Positions 51,011 through 59,519 of a stretch of 64,000 bases of DNA are shown here, piece after piece. The notes under the pieces were generated by a model. It ran no database searches and was not told the origin of the DNA. It worked only from the letters and a program-made list of their open reading frames with translations. Origin of the DNA: Chloroflexota bacterium (GTDB lineage Bacteria > Chloroflexota > Dehalococcoidia > Lucifugimonadales > JACPQL01); NCBI GenBank assembly GCA_016190445.1, contig JACPQL010000041.1:1-64000 (forward strand), read 5' to 3'. The stretch's first letter is position 1, and each line of letters begins with the position of its first letter. The position numbers were made by a program, and so were the translations under genes.

Positions 51011-51012
51011 CC

Positions 51013-52029
51013 GTGGCGCACGTCGCTGTCATCGGCACCACCGGCTGGGGGACCACCCTGGCCGTCATCCTGGCCCGCCGCGAGATTCCGGTGGCACTGT
51101 GGGCCAGGACAGGGGAGGAGGCGGAGCGCCTGGGACGGGACCGCCAGCACGCCCAGCGCCTGCCCGGCGTACCCTTCCCACCCACCCTTACGGTGACTGC
51201 CTCAGTCGCGGAGGCCCTGGCAAAGGCCAACCTGGTGGTGTATGCCGTGCCGTCCAACTGGCTGCGCTGGAACGTCCAAGCCACCGCAGCCCACCTGCCA
51301 CGGAGATGCCTCGTCCTCGCCGCCTGCAAAGGTCTGGAACGGGACACGAGCAAGCGAATGAGCCAGGTGCTGGCAGAGGAGCTATCACCCAGGCAGCAGG
51401 GGGCCATCTGTGTGCTGTCGGGGCCCAACCTGGCCCTGGAGATAGCGGCGGGCAAGCCCGCCTCCACCGTCGTGGCTTCGGAGCGGGAGGAGACCGCCGT
51501 AAAGGCCCAGGAGACGCTGAACTCGACCAGCTTTCGTGTATATACCAACACCGACGTCACGGGCGTGGAGCTTGGAGGGGCGCTGAAGAACATTGTGGCC
51601 ATCGGCGCCGGCATAAGCGACGGTCTGGGCTACGGGAACAACGCCAAGGCGGCCTTCATCACCAGGGGGCTGGCGGAGATCACCCGCCTGGGGGTGGCCG
51701 CGGGGGCAAACCCTCTCACCTTCGCCGGTCTGGCTGGTCTGGGGGACCTGGTGGCCACGTGCAATAGCTCCCTCAGCCGCAACAGGCATGTGGGGGAGCA
51801 GTTGGCCCGGGGCAGGAAGCTGGAGGAGGTGCTGGCCTCCATGCACCAGGTGGCGGAAGGTGTGGACACCACGGCGGCGGCCCTGGGCATGGCCCGAGGG
51901 CTGGGTGTGGAGATGCCCATAGCCGAGGTGACCTACCGGGTGCTGTTTGAGGGCCTGGACATCCACCATGCCATCGCCGAGCTGATGGGCCGCGCTCCTC
52001 GGCCTGAGTGGTCGGGCATACGGCAGTAG
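51013..52029 (+). CDS. gpsA: NAD(P)H-dependent glycerol-3-phosphate dehydrogenase
   Basis: 338 residues. The nucleotide motif VAVIGTTGWGTTLA replaces GAGSWGTALA in its first Gly-x-Gly residues, but the third Gly is kept. VLSGPNLALEIAAGKPAS, ELGGALKNIVAIGAGISDGLGYGNNAKAAFITRGLAE with the catalytic Lys, and FAGLAGLGDLVATCNSSLSRNR are all typical. It reduces dihydroxyacetone phosphate for phospholipids. GTG start 2 bp after plsY. Confidence 0.95.
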   Translation: MAHVAVIGTTGWGTTLAVILARREIPVALWARTGEEAERLGRDRQHAQRLPGVPFPPTLTVTASVAEALAKANLVVYAVPSNWLRWNVQATAAHLPRRCLVLAACKGLERDTSKRMSQVLAEELSPRQQGAICVLSGPNLALEIAAGKPASTVVASEREETAVKAQETLNSTSFRVYTNTDVTGVELGGALKNIVAIGAGISDGLGYGNNAKAAFITRGLAEITRLGVAAGANPLTFAGLAGLGDLVATCNSSLSRNRHVGEQLARGRKLEEVLASMHQVAEGVDTTAAALGMARGLGVEMPIAEVTYRVLFEGLDIHHAIAELMGRAPRPEWSGIRQ

Positions 52030-52039
52030 GCGAGGGGCC

Positions 52040-52693
52040 GTGCCAGAAGCTACCCTTGCAACCATTTTCGTGACCTCCTTCATAGTTGGCCTCTCCGGCG
52101 CCATGTCGCCGGGGCCGCTGCTGGCCTTCGATGTCAAAGAGACAACCCGCATAGGCTTCTGGGCTGGCCCAAGCGTGACCCTGGGGCATGCGGTGCTGGA
52201 GGCGGTGGCGGTGGTGCTCCTGGCCCTGGGGGCCAGCCGGTTCCTGCGGGATGGGCCTGCGGTGGCGGCCATCTCCCTTGCGGGTGGCGCCTTCCTGCTG
52301 TGGATGGGCTGGGATATTCTGAGGGCTCCTGCCCGCGGTCTCCCGTCCAGGACAGAGGGGGCTCGCCTTTCCCCACGGCCTCAGAGGGGCACGGTGCTGG
52401 GTGGGGCGCTGGTGAGCCTCTCCAACCCGTTCTGGGCACTCTGGTGGGCCACCCTGGGCACCACCTACATCGTGTGGTCTCTGGAGCTGGGCGCGGCGGG
52501 CCTGGCCTCCTTCTACACGGGCCACATATTCTCGGACCTGGCGTGGTATAGCCTGGTCTCGCTAGCTATAGCTTCGGGCCGACGGTTCATGGGTGGTGTG
52601 GTGTACCGGGGCGTGATGGTGACGTGCGGTCTCTCCCTGTGGGCCATAGGGGGGTTCTTTCTGTACCGGGGGATGCAGGCGCTGGTGGCCTAG
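52040..52693 (+). CDS. LysE-family amino-acid exporter
   Basis: 217 residues with about six helices. FIVGLSGAMSPGPLLAFDVKET is the family's first-helix motif and GGALVSLSNPFWALWWATLGTTYI the mid-protein loop. It exports an amino acid or similar small molecule. GTG start 10 bp after gpsA. It ends 1 bp before the convergent rhodanese gene; no terminator is visible between them. Confidence 0.88.
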   Translation: MPEATLATIFVTSFIVGLSGAMSPGPLLAFDVKETTRIGFWAGPSVTLGHAVLEAVAVVLLALGASRFLRDGPAVAAISLAGGAFLLWMGWDILRAPARGLPSRTEGARLSPRPQRGTVLGGALVSLSNPFWALWWATLGTTYIVWSLELGAAGLASFYTGHIFSDLAWYSLVSLAIASGRRFMGGVVYRGVMVTCGLSLWAIGGFFLYRGMQALVA

Positions 52694-52694
52694 C

Positions 52695-53657
52695 TCATCT
52701 CTCTACCGGCAGCGAAGGGTCGTTGCCCCACTCCTCCCATGAGCCATCGTACAGGCGTACCTTGTCGTACCCGATGAGCCGGAGGACAAAATAGCCGTGG
52801 GCACCCCGGACCCCTGTCTGGCAATAGGTGACGACCTCCTTGTCAGGAGAAGCGCCAACTGCCAGGTACATGGCCCTCAACTCACTCTGCGACTTGAAGG
52901 TGCCTTCCTCATCAAGGGCCTGCTCCCAGGGGACGTTGACCGCCCCCGGGATATGGCCGCCCCGCTCGGAGAGCGCCGTCGCCCCCGTGTACTCTTTGGG
53001 CGCACGCACATCGAGGAGAGCAACGCCCTTGTCCTTCAGCGCCGCCAGGACATAGCTCTTGTCGGCGATATGGTCCTGGTTTGGCGCCAGGGCCAGGCTG
53101 GCCGTCTTGGTCTCAGGCACGTCTGTGCTCAGGGAGCGACCTTCCCTCTGCCACCGGGCGAAGCCGCCGTTCAGGAGGCTGACGTCCGCCTTGCCGTAGT
53201 AGTCCAGGACCCAGAAGATGCGGGCGGCCCACATTCCGCGGTCATCGTCGTAGATGACCACCCGGCTGGCATCGCCGATGCCCAAGGGCTCCAGCACCCG
53301 CTGGACCTGCTCCGACGGGCCGACCATCCCCCGCACCGGGCCATCACTGTTCAGGGCCAGGGGGTCCAGATTAACGGCCCCCGGAATATGGCCCTGCCTG
53401 TAGCTGACCGAGGAGCGCACGTCCAGGACCACGAGGCCATCATTCCCCAGGTTCGCTGCCAGCCAGTCCGGCTCCGTCAGCAGCTCCGCCCGCGCATATG
53501 CTGGGGCCTGGCTTGCTTGCGTAGCTACCTCGCCCGCTGGAAGGGACGGGCCACCATTGCAGGCCGCGGCGAGCCCCAGCACCACAAGGAGGGATGCAAG
53601 CCACCTGGTGCTTCGCGCCAGTCCTGCGCCGGGCCAAGGTGTCATACGGCTTATCAC
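52695..53657 (-). CDS. Lipoprotein thiosulfate sulfurtransferase (two rhodanese domains)
   Basis: 320 residues. The signal ends with the lipobox GLAAAC (about residue 33), so it should be anchored outside the membrane. The first rhodanese domain (about 60-180) is inactive-looking, with DVRSSVSYRQGHIPGAVN but no active Cys. The second (about 200-318) has LDVRAPKEYTG and active-site loop CQTGVRG. It moves sulfane sulfur from thiosulfate or a mercaptan to an acceptor. GTG start after AGGAGG, overlapping the prmA stop by 4 bp. Confidence 0.92.
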   Translation of the reverse strand: MISRMTPWPGAGLARSTRWLASLLVVLGLAAACNGGPSLPAGEVATQASQAPAYARAELLTEPDWLAANLGNDGLVVLDVRSSVSYRQGHIPGAVNLDPLALNSDGPVRGMVGPSEQVQRVLEPLGIGDASRVVIYDDDRGMWAARIFWVLDYYGKADVSLLNGGFARWQREGRSLSTDVPETKTASLALAPNQDHIADKSYVLAALKDKGVALLDVRAPKEYTGATALSERGGHIPGAVNVPWEQALDEEGTFKSQSELRAMYLAVGASPDKEVVTYCQTGVRGAHGYFVLRLIGYDKVRLYDGSWEEWGNDPSLPVER

Positions 53658-54565
53658 CTGGGGGGTCCTCCTGTCACTATGGCCACCCAGTCCCCTTCAA
53701 AGAGGCGCTCTCTAGTGAGCATTCCCGCGCCCAGAAAGGCCTCCTCCACCTGGGCCGCCTGCTTCTCCAGCATGCCAGAGGCCACCAGCGTGCCCTCCGG
53801 GCGCAGCGCTGATGCCAGGGCGCCTGCCATCGCTGTCAAGGTGCGGGCGGTGATGTTTGCCAAGACCAGGTGAAAGGCGCCCGCGGGCACCCTCGGGTAG
53901 GGCAGGGTGCCCCGGTACAGCCGTACCTGGGAAGAGACGCCGTTGGCCCGCACGTTGACCCGGGCCACCCGGATGGCCACGGGGTCTATGTCCACGCCCA
54001 CAACCCGGCTCGCCCCCAGCTTGGCAGCGGCGATGCTGAGGATGCCGGAGCCGCTTCCCACATCCAGCACCTCCATGCCGGGAAGAGAGAGTCGCTCCAG
54101 GGCCTCCAGGCACATTCGGGTGGTGGGATGGTACCCCGTGCCGAAGGCCATGCCGGGGTCCAGCTCCACCACGGCATCCTCAGGGCCGGGGATGTAGGAC
54201 TGCCATGAGGGTTTGACCACAATGCGCCGTCCCACGCGCATGAGGTTGAAGTGCGACTTCCACACCTGCTCCCACTCGTTCTCCTCCACCTCCCTTTCGG
54301 CGGGCTCGGGCAGCGGACAGAGGTGGGAGACCAGGGCCAGGCCCACTCGGATGTGCTCCCGGGCACTCCATAGGGTCCGGTCCATCGGCAGGTAGCCTAT
54401 GCAGGTGGCGTCGCGGTACCGCGAAGGGGGCTGTGGGTCGTTCTCAGGGTCGTAGCCGTCCTCCACCACCGCGACAGCACCCTTTCCGTAGCGGCGCAAC
54501 ATCTCAGCGACGGGCTCCACGAACTCCGCGGGCACCCGGACGCTGAGTTCAAGCCATCTGCTCAC
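53654..54565 (-). CDS. prmA: Ribosomal protein L11 methyltransferase
   Basis: 303 residues. The N-terminal L11-binding domain is followed by the SAM-dependent Rossmann fold: [49 protein letters not shown] and [11 protein letters not shown], which holds the NI motif. It trimethylates L11. GTG start overlapping the dnaJ stop by 4 bp, in the common dnaJ-prmA order. Confidence 0.94.
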   Translation of the reverse strand: MSRWLELSVRVPAEFVEPVAEMLRRYGKGAVAVVEDGYDPENDPQPPSRYRDATCIGYLPMDRTLWSAREHIRVGLALVSHLCPLPEPAEREVEENEWEQVWKSHFNLMRVGRRIVVKPSWQSYIPGPEDAVVELDPGMAFGTGYHPTTRMCLEALERLSLPGMEVLDVGSGSGILSIAAAKLGASRVVGVDIDPVAIRVARVNVRANGVSSQVRLYRGTLPYPRVPAGAFHLVLANITARTLTAMAGALASALRPEGTLVASGMLEKQAAQVEEAFLGAGMLTRERLFEGDWVAIVTGGPPR

Positions 54566-55716
54566 GCCTTATCGCTACCTGTGAAGCTATCGCGAATGCG
54601 GTCGAACAGGCCCTTGTGGTCGCCGTCTTGGGAGGCGGTGGAGCGCTCCAGGGAGGTGGCCAACTCCTCCAGGAGGCGACGTTGGTGCTGGTCCAGGTGC
54701 TGCGGCGTCATCACGCGCACCGTGATGACCTGGTCACCCCGGCCACCACCCCGAAGGCGCCGCACACCCTTGCCCTTGAGGCGGAGCACAAGCCCCGATT
54801 GGGTGCCGGCGGGGACCCTCACCGTCTCGGTGCCGTCCACAGTAGGCACCTCAACGGTGGCCCCCAGGGCAGCCTGCGCGAAGTTGATGGGGAGGTCCAG
54901 CAGAATGTCGGCGCCGTCCCGCCGGAAGAACTCGTGCTCTCGCACGTGCAGCGTCACATACAGGTCTCCAGGAGGCCCGCCGTTCCTGCCAGCGTCTCCC
55001 TCCCCCGTGAGGCGGAGTTGGGAGCCCTCGTCCACGCCGGAGGGCATGGTTACCACCAGGCGCCTTTGGCTCCGTTGCAGACCGGCGCCCAGACACCCCT
55101 GACACGGGTTGGTGATGCGCTGGCCACGCCCACCGCATGCCGGACATGTGACCACCTGTACAAACTGGCCAAAGATGCTCTGCTGGGCACGCCTTACCTG
55201 CCCCGCGCCGCGGCAGTTGGCGCACCGCTCGGGGGTGACGCCCTGGGCGCTGCCGCTTCCGCTACAGCGCTGGCACCGCTCTGTGCGCTCCAGGGATATC
55301 TCTTTCTCTGTTCCGAAGACCGCCTCCTCAAAGGCCAGGGTCAGGGTGGCGTGGAGGTCGGCGCCCCGCACTGGGCCGGAGCGGGCCCTGGTGCCGGAAA
55401 AGCCGCCGAAGAAGGCATCGAAGATGTCGCCGAAGCCGCCCACGGTGTCGAACCCCTCGAAGCCACGGCCAAAGTCGGTCCCTGCCTGGGTCCCCACTCC
55501 AGCATGGCCGAACATGTCGTATCTCTGGCGCTGCTCGGTATCGGAGAGGACGTGGTAGGCCTCGTTGATCTCCTTGAACTTGTCCGTGGCGTCGGGCGAC
55601 TTGTTCCGGTCGGGGTGGTAGTCCAACGCCTTGCGCCGGAACGCCCTTCTGACCTCTTCCTCAGAGGCGTTCCGTTGGACCCCCAACACGTCGTAGTAAT
55701 CTCGCTTGGATGCCAT
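54562..55716 (-). CDS. dnaJ: Chaperone protein DnaJ
   Basis: 384 residues, type I. The J domain with HPD (about residue 34), a Gly/Phe region (about 75-130), four CxxCxGxG zinc repeats ([32 protein letters not shown]; about 145-210), and C-terminal peptide-binding domains. It stimulates DnaK and binds unfolded clients. AGGGTC precedes the ATG. It lies 119 bp after hrcA with a weak hairpin between; dnaK and grpE are not in this window. Confidence 0.96.
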   Translation of the reverse strand: MASKRDYYDVLGVQRNASEEEVRRAFRRKALDYHPDRNKSPDATDKFKEINEAYHVLSDTEQRQRYDMFGHAGVGTQAGTDFGRGFEGFDTVGGFGDIFDAFFGGFSGTRARSGPVRGADLHATLTLAFEEAVFGTEKEISLERTERCQRCSGSGSAQGVTPERCANCRGAGQVRRAQQSIFGQFVQVVTCPACGGRGQRITNPCQGCLGAGLQRSQRRLVVTMPSGVDEGSQLRLTGEGDAGRNGGPPGDLYVTLHVREHEFFRRDGADILLDLPINFAQAALGATVEVPTVDGTETVRVPAGTQSGLVLRLKGKGVRRLRGGGRGDQVITVRVMTPQHLDQHQRRLLEELATSLERSTASQDGDHKGLFDRIRDSFTGSDKA

Positions 55717-55785
55717 TTGCCAGACCCTATCAGCTTAGCCAGACATCAATATATATTAAGGTATCACACGATGGGGAGAATAAGA

Positions 55786-55812
55786 CAGGGGCTGGCCGGC
55801 GGCAAGCCCCTG
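55786..55812 (-). terminator. Weak hairpin between hrcA and dnaJ
   Basis: 8-bp stem CAGGGGCT/AGCCCCTG with an 11-nt loop, followed on the minus strand by TCTTATTCTCC. It may lower read-through from hrcA. Confidence 0.45.
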
Positions 55813-55835
55813 CATAATGATTATAGCTCCGCATG

Positions 55836-56882
55836 TCACGGGCTGTATCCGTAGAGCCCGGCCAGCAGGCGACCCATGCACAGGGAGATGTACTGCACCC
55901 CAGCGATAGCTGTGGTGTAGTCCAGTCTGGTGGGGCCCATGACGCCCACCACGCCCATGGATTGCCCCGGAATGCCGTACTGGCACAGCACCACACTGAA
56001 AGGCCGCAGGAGGTCCCGCCCGTTCTCCTCGCCGATGAGCACGCAAACGCCGGGGTGGCCCTGCACCGCCGTCAGCAGGTTGCTTACCAGCTCCCGGTCC
56101 TCCACCACCTCCGCCACCTCTCGGGCCCGCTGGCCAGAGGCGAACTCCGGCTGGGCGAGCATGTGCCGCAGCCCCTCCACCCACACATCCCTAAAGGCGG
56201 CCCGATCCTCTGCCTCCATTAGCGAATGGGCCTCCCGCGTCACCAGGGCCTCCAGGGGCGATACCTCTTCCGCAGGCATCACAGCCATCTGGTGGCGGTC
56301 TTTCTCGGCAAAGCGGGCGCTCAGCTTGTTGGCCAAAGCGGTCAGGTCTTGCTGGGCCACGTTGTCGGGAAGACGCAGAAGCTGCTGGCGGACCCGCGCT
56401 GACTGAAGCACCAGCACAAGAAGGGCCAGGAACTCCTGAAGCCGCACCAGTTGGAGGTATTTGAGGCGCGACTGGATGGCGCTGGGGAATGTGACCATGG
56501 CCACGTTCCGGACTGCCTGGGAGAGGATAGTAGCAGCCACGCGGCTCCATGCCTCCGGCTCTCGAGACACCACCCGGAACCGGTGCTGCACCAGCCACCG
56601 CATATCGGAAGGGGGCTGGTGGTCCTGCCCCATGTGCTCCACGTAGAAGCGGTACCCCTTGTCCGAGGGCACCCCTCCTCCCGAGACGTGGCGCCGGGAG
56701 ATGTACCCCTCCTCCTCCAGCTCCGCCATGTCGTTGCGGACTGTGGCCGGGCTCACCCCCAGGGCGGGATGGCGGGCGACCTGCGCCGATCCCACCGGGC
56801 TGGCGGTGTGGATGTAGTCACGCACAAGGATATTCAGGATAGCCTTTTTGCGCGTGCTCAGCACGCCAGATGCTTCTACCAC
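55836..56882 (-). CDS. hrcA: Heat-inducible transcription repressor HrcA
   Basis: About 348 residues. The N-terminal winged helix VLSTRKKAILNILVRDYIHTASPVGSAQVARHPALGVSPATVRNDMAELEEEGYI is followed by the GAF-like dimerisation domain ending VGVMGPTRLDYTTAIAGVQYIS. It binds CIRCE to repress chaperone genes. The track start at 56921 lies inside the CIRCE-like site; I prefer GTG 56882 (AGGTG six bases before), with GTG 56864 as alternative. Heads the operon hrcA-dnaJ-prmA-rhodanese. Confidence 0.93.
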   Translation of the reverse strand: MVEASGVLSTRKKAILNILVRDYIHTASPVGSAQVARHPALGVSPATVRNDMAELEEEGYISRRHVSGGGVPSDKGYRFYVEHMGQDHQPPSDMRWLVQHRFRVVSREPEAWSRVAATILSQAVRNVAMVTFPSAIQSRLKYLQLVRLQEFLALLVLVLQSARVRQQLLRLPDNVAQQDLTALANKLSARFAEKDRHQMAVMPAEEVSPLEALVTREAHSLMEAEDRAAFRDVWVEGLRHMLAQPEFASGQRAREVAEVVEDRELVSNLLTAVQGHPGVCVLIGEENGRDLLRPFSVVLCQYGIPGQSMGVVGVMGPTRLDYTTAIAGVQYISLCMGRLLAGLYGYSP

Positions 56883-56901
56883 GGCAAACACCTGCCCCCT
56901 G

Positions 56902-56928
56902 CTAGCACTCTGCAAACACAAGTGCCAG
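56902..56928 (-). promoter_or_regulatory. Degenerate CIRCE operator upstream of hrcA
   Basis: CTAGCACTC, 9 bp, AAGTGCCAG. The consensus is TTAGCACTC-N9-GAGTGCTAA: 8 of 9 positions match in the left arm and 6 of 9 in the right, with the canonical spacing. Expected HrcA binding site for autoregulation. Confidence 0.65.
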
Positions 56929-56988
56929 AGGATGCTTCGAATCTAGCACGGCGACCAGGGGGTGTCAAGCTGGCCCACCTCGCTCACA

Positions 56989-57018
56989 TTGACCCTATGG
57001 CGTGGCCTTTGCTATACT
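56989..57018 (+). promoter_or_regulatory. Extended -10 promoter of bioY
   Basis: TTGACC, 18 bp ending in TGC, then TATACT; ATG 74 bp downstream. Confidence 0.75.
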
Positions 57019-57092
57019 CCGGCAGCGGCTGACAGACCGGACTCCCAGCCGGCTCTTATCCACGAGACCAGACTTGTGCAGGAGGGCCCTTT

Positions 57093-57815
57093 ATGCGTCT
57101 CACCGCCAAGGGTGCTACCCTGGCCGACGTCCTGGTAGCGCCGCTATCCATGCCCTGGGTCCTGCGGGATGCCGTCCTGGTGGTGGGGTTCACCTTCTTT
57201 ACCGCAGTTTTCGCGCAGATCGCCGTGAACCTCCCTTTCACCACCGTCCCCATAACGGGACAGACCTTCGCCGTCCTGCTAACAGGCGGGGCCTTGGGGA
57301 GCAGGCGAGGGGCCGCCAGCATGGTGCTCTACATCCTGTGGGCGCTCATCGGCATTCCCGTCTTCGCGCCATTGCCCAGCACCATTGGGGATGTCACCGT
57401 CCACTTCATCCTGCCCTGGAAGGGGACCGCAGGGCCCATATGGAACCTTACCAGCGGCGGCTACATACTTGGCTTCATCCTGGCCACCTATGTTATCGGC
57501 CGCCTGGCGGAGCGGGGATGGGATAGGGGGTGGCGGGTGAACCTGGCCATGCTGCTGGGCAACCTGGTCATTTACCTGCCGGGGCTGGCCTGGCTGGGCT
57601 ACGTGATAGCATCCCATCGCCTGGATGCCCAGCTAGGGTTTCCCGTGGGCAACTACCAGGGCCTCTACGACTTCATCCCCGGACGCCACGCCGTGGACAA
57701 GGCACTGGTGGGCGGCCTCTATCCTTATCTGATGGGGGACATGATCAAGCTGTACCTGGCGTCCCTCACCCTGCCCGGCGCCTGGGCGCTGGTGCAACGT
57801 TGGCGGAGGAAGTGA
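57093..57815 (+). CDS. bioY: Biotin transporter BioY (ECF S component)
   Basis: 240 residues with about six helices. VNLPFTTVPITGQTFAVLLTGGALGSRRGAASMVLYILWALIGIPVFA is the diagnostic biotin-binding stretch; TSGGYILGFILATYVIGRLAERG follows. It is longer than usual because of a loop at about 165-210. It takes up biotin alone or with an energising AT module, none of which is seen here. AGGAGGG precedes the ATG. Confidence 0.94.
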   Translation: MRLTAKGATLADVLVAPLSMPWVLRDAVLVVGFTFFTAVFAQIAVNLPFTTVPITGQTFAVLLTGGALGSRRGAASMVLYILWALIGIPVFAPLPSTIGDVTVHFILPWKGTAGPIWNLTSGGYILGFILATYVIGRLAERGWDRGWRVNLAMLLGNLVIYLPGLAWLGYVIASHRLDAQLGFPVGNYQGLYDFIPGRHAVDKALVGGLYPYLMGDMIKLYLASLTLPGAWALVQRWRRK

Positions 57816-57816
57816 G

Positions 57817-58455
57817 TTGGAGATCACATGGCTGGGGCATGCCTGCTTCTTGCTGCGTGGGTCCAGCGCCACCGTGCTGACGGACCCGTTCCCCGACTCG
57901 CTGGGGTTGAGCATGGGGGCCACCACCGCCGCCGTGGTGACGGTGAGCAACAGTCACCCAAACCACTCGGCGGTGCAGGGGGTCCAGGGACGTCCCCTGG
58001 TGCTGAATGGCCCCGGCGAGTACGAGGTCTCCGGCGTCTACGTGCGGGGCGTGGGCACACCGCTCATGCCCGACGCCGACGGCACTCACCGGAACACCAT
58101 GTTCATCATTGAGGTGGACGACGTGGTGCTGTGCCACGTGGGCGACCTCTCGGTGCCACTGGTGTCCCGCCAACTGGAAAAGCTGACGACCTGCGATGTG
58201 CTTTTCCTGCCGGTGGGAGGCCGCTGCACCTTGCCGATGGACCGGGTGGGGGAGATGGTGAACACTATCGAGCCTCGCCTGGTAGTCCCTATGCACTACG
58301 CTATCCCTGGGCTGACGGTGGAGCTGGACCCGGTCGAGAAGTTCCTTCAGGAGATGGGCCACAAGGAGGCAGAGCCTCTTCCTCGCCTCACAGTCACACG
58401 CTCCAGCCTGCCCGCAGAGCGGCGCGTCGCCCTCCTGACGCCTCGTCGCTCTTAG
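57817..58455 (+). CDS. Metallo-beta-lactamase-fold protein with altered metal motif
   Basis: 212 residues. MEITWLGHACFLLRGSSATVLTDPF is the start of the beta-lactamase-like L-ascorbate lactonase/UPF0173 branch. The HxHxDH motif reads SNSHPNHS, so the first His and the Asp are missing while two His remain. VVPMHYAIPG near residue 157 keeps the C-terminal His. The altered site may bind one metal or none; a non-catalytic role is possible. TTG start 1 bp after bioY, so co-transcribed. Confidence 0.8.
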   Translation: MEITWLGHACFLLRGSSATVLTDPFPDSLGLSMGATTAAVVTVSNSHPNHSAVQGVQGRPLVLNGPGEYEVSGVYVRGVGTPLMPDADGTHRNTMFIIEVDDVVLCHVGDLSVPLVSRQLEKLTTCDVLFLPVGGRCTLPMDRVGEMVNTIEPRLVVPMHYAIPGLTVELDPVEKFLQEMGHKEAEPLPRLTVTRSSLPAERRVALLTPRRS

Positions 58456-58605
58456 GCCCGCGTCGGCGATGTATCGGTAGGCCCTTGTCATTCCGGTCTT
58501 CGCCGGAATCTTTCAGGGCATCTCAACCATGGCCGTATCTGGACACCCCGACACGTCGGGGTGTGACGGGTAGTACCCCATTCCCGGGCACAGCAAACTG
58601 GGCCT

Positions 58606-59124
58606 CTAGCGCTGCGCCCGGTGCCCGGTCTTGCCCCCAGGGCGCCAGACTACGAAGACCAGCACCATCAGGGAGACGCCGGCCACCACCGCTAGCCCAC
58701 CACCAACAACGCCCCACGGGAGGCCGCCGCTGCTGGCGCCGGTGGCCGAGAAGTGGAGGTCCAGCTCCTGGGTCTTGGGGCCCGACCTGCTGTCGAAGGT
58801 ACCGGTCTCCAGGGCAACCCCGTTGCTCATGTGGAAGGTGACGGTCTCCCCGTAGTAGGCGGGGTCCGGCGGCGCCACCAGCAGGTTCCTGTACCGGCCA
58901 CCCTCCACGGCCACCGGGCCGCTCTCCCAGTCCTTCACCTTCCCCACCACCACAGTCCCGTCCGGGGCAGGGCCGTCTCCCAGCAAGGCGCGGCCCTCAA
59001 AGACCACCGGGTAGGTGAGAGGGACTGGTGGCGGCTCCTGCGCGCCGGCGCCCGCAACACTCAGGGCGAGGACGCACAGGAGGCCGAGCATCGCTAGTGC
59101 GAAGAGTCGTGCCATGCCCGCCAT
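58606..59124 (-). CDS. Exported, membrane-anchored protein of unknown function
   Basis: 172 residues. Signal peptide at 1-28 (ends GAGAQE), an extracytoplasmic beta-rich domain (about 35-120) with VFEGRALLGDGPAPDGTVVVGKV and TVTFHMSNGVALETGTF, a Gly/Ser linker, and a C-terminal helix at about 135-160 followed by a basic tail RPGGKTGHRAQR. This is a type I anchored surface domain. The N-terminal ATG has GGAG nine bases upstream. It lies downstream of the large surface protein on the same strand, separated by a terminator and a repeat. Confidence 0.7.
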   Translation of the reverse strand: MAGMARLFALAMLGLLCVLALSVAGAGAQEPPPVPLTYPVVFEGRALLGDGPAPDGTVVVGKVKDWESGPVAVEGGRYRNLLVAPPDPAYYGETVTFHMSNGVALETGTFDSRSGPKTQELDLHFSATGASSGGLPWGVVGGGLAVVAGVSLMVLVFVVWRPGGKTGHRAQR

Positions 59125-59157
59125 TTTACAACGCTCCGCCGCTTTGAGAATAGACCT

Positions 59158-59425
59158 TCATCGGTCCCGCCCGGTCTTTTCATTCTTCTGTCATGCTGAG
59201 GAGTAGTCTCCGATTGCGAACTCGTCTTGGTGGGATGAACTCCCCAGCCCCACCAGACCCTTCGCCTCCAGCTCAGAGCTTGTGAAGAGATTGGTTTTGA
59301 GCACCTTTTTAGGCCGTCCGCCAGATACAAAAAGAGGGTGTCTGAGGCACCTCTTTGCCAAAAACTCACAAGCTCTCAGGGTGACAATGAAAGAACCCGA
59401 TGGGTCCCGCCGGGTCTTTGGCTAG
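59158..59425 (+). repeat. Composite repeat element with inverted and direct repeats
   Basis: TTCTGTCATGCTGAGG (59187) at the left and CTCAGGGTGACAATGAAAGAA at the right (59375) are partly inverted; inside GAGCTTGTGAAGAG and CTCACAAGCTC pair. TCGGTCCCGCCCGGTCTTT (59161) and TGGGTCCCGCCGGGTCTTT (59401) are direct repeats flanking it. No gene in 59125-59450. Confidence 0.6.
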
Positions 59426-59450
59426 CGGCGAGGGATAGGTCAAGGAGACA

Positions 59451-59490
59451 AAAGAGGACTCCCTCCCCAAGCGGGGAGGGAGTCCTCTTT
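59451..59490 (-). terminator. Strong intrinsic terminator of the surface protein gene
   Basis: Perfect 18-bp stem AAAGAGGACTCCCTCCCC with its complement, 4-nt loop, and CUCUUUUGUCUCC at the 3' end on the minus strand, 30 bp past the stop. Confidence 0.9.
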
Positions 59491-59519
59491 GTTGGTACCT
59501 AGTCTAGGCTTGGGCGCCG

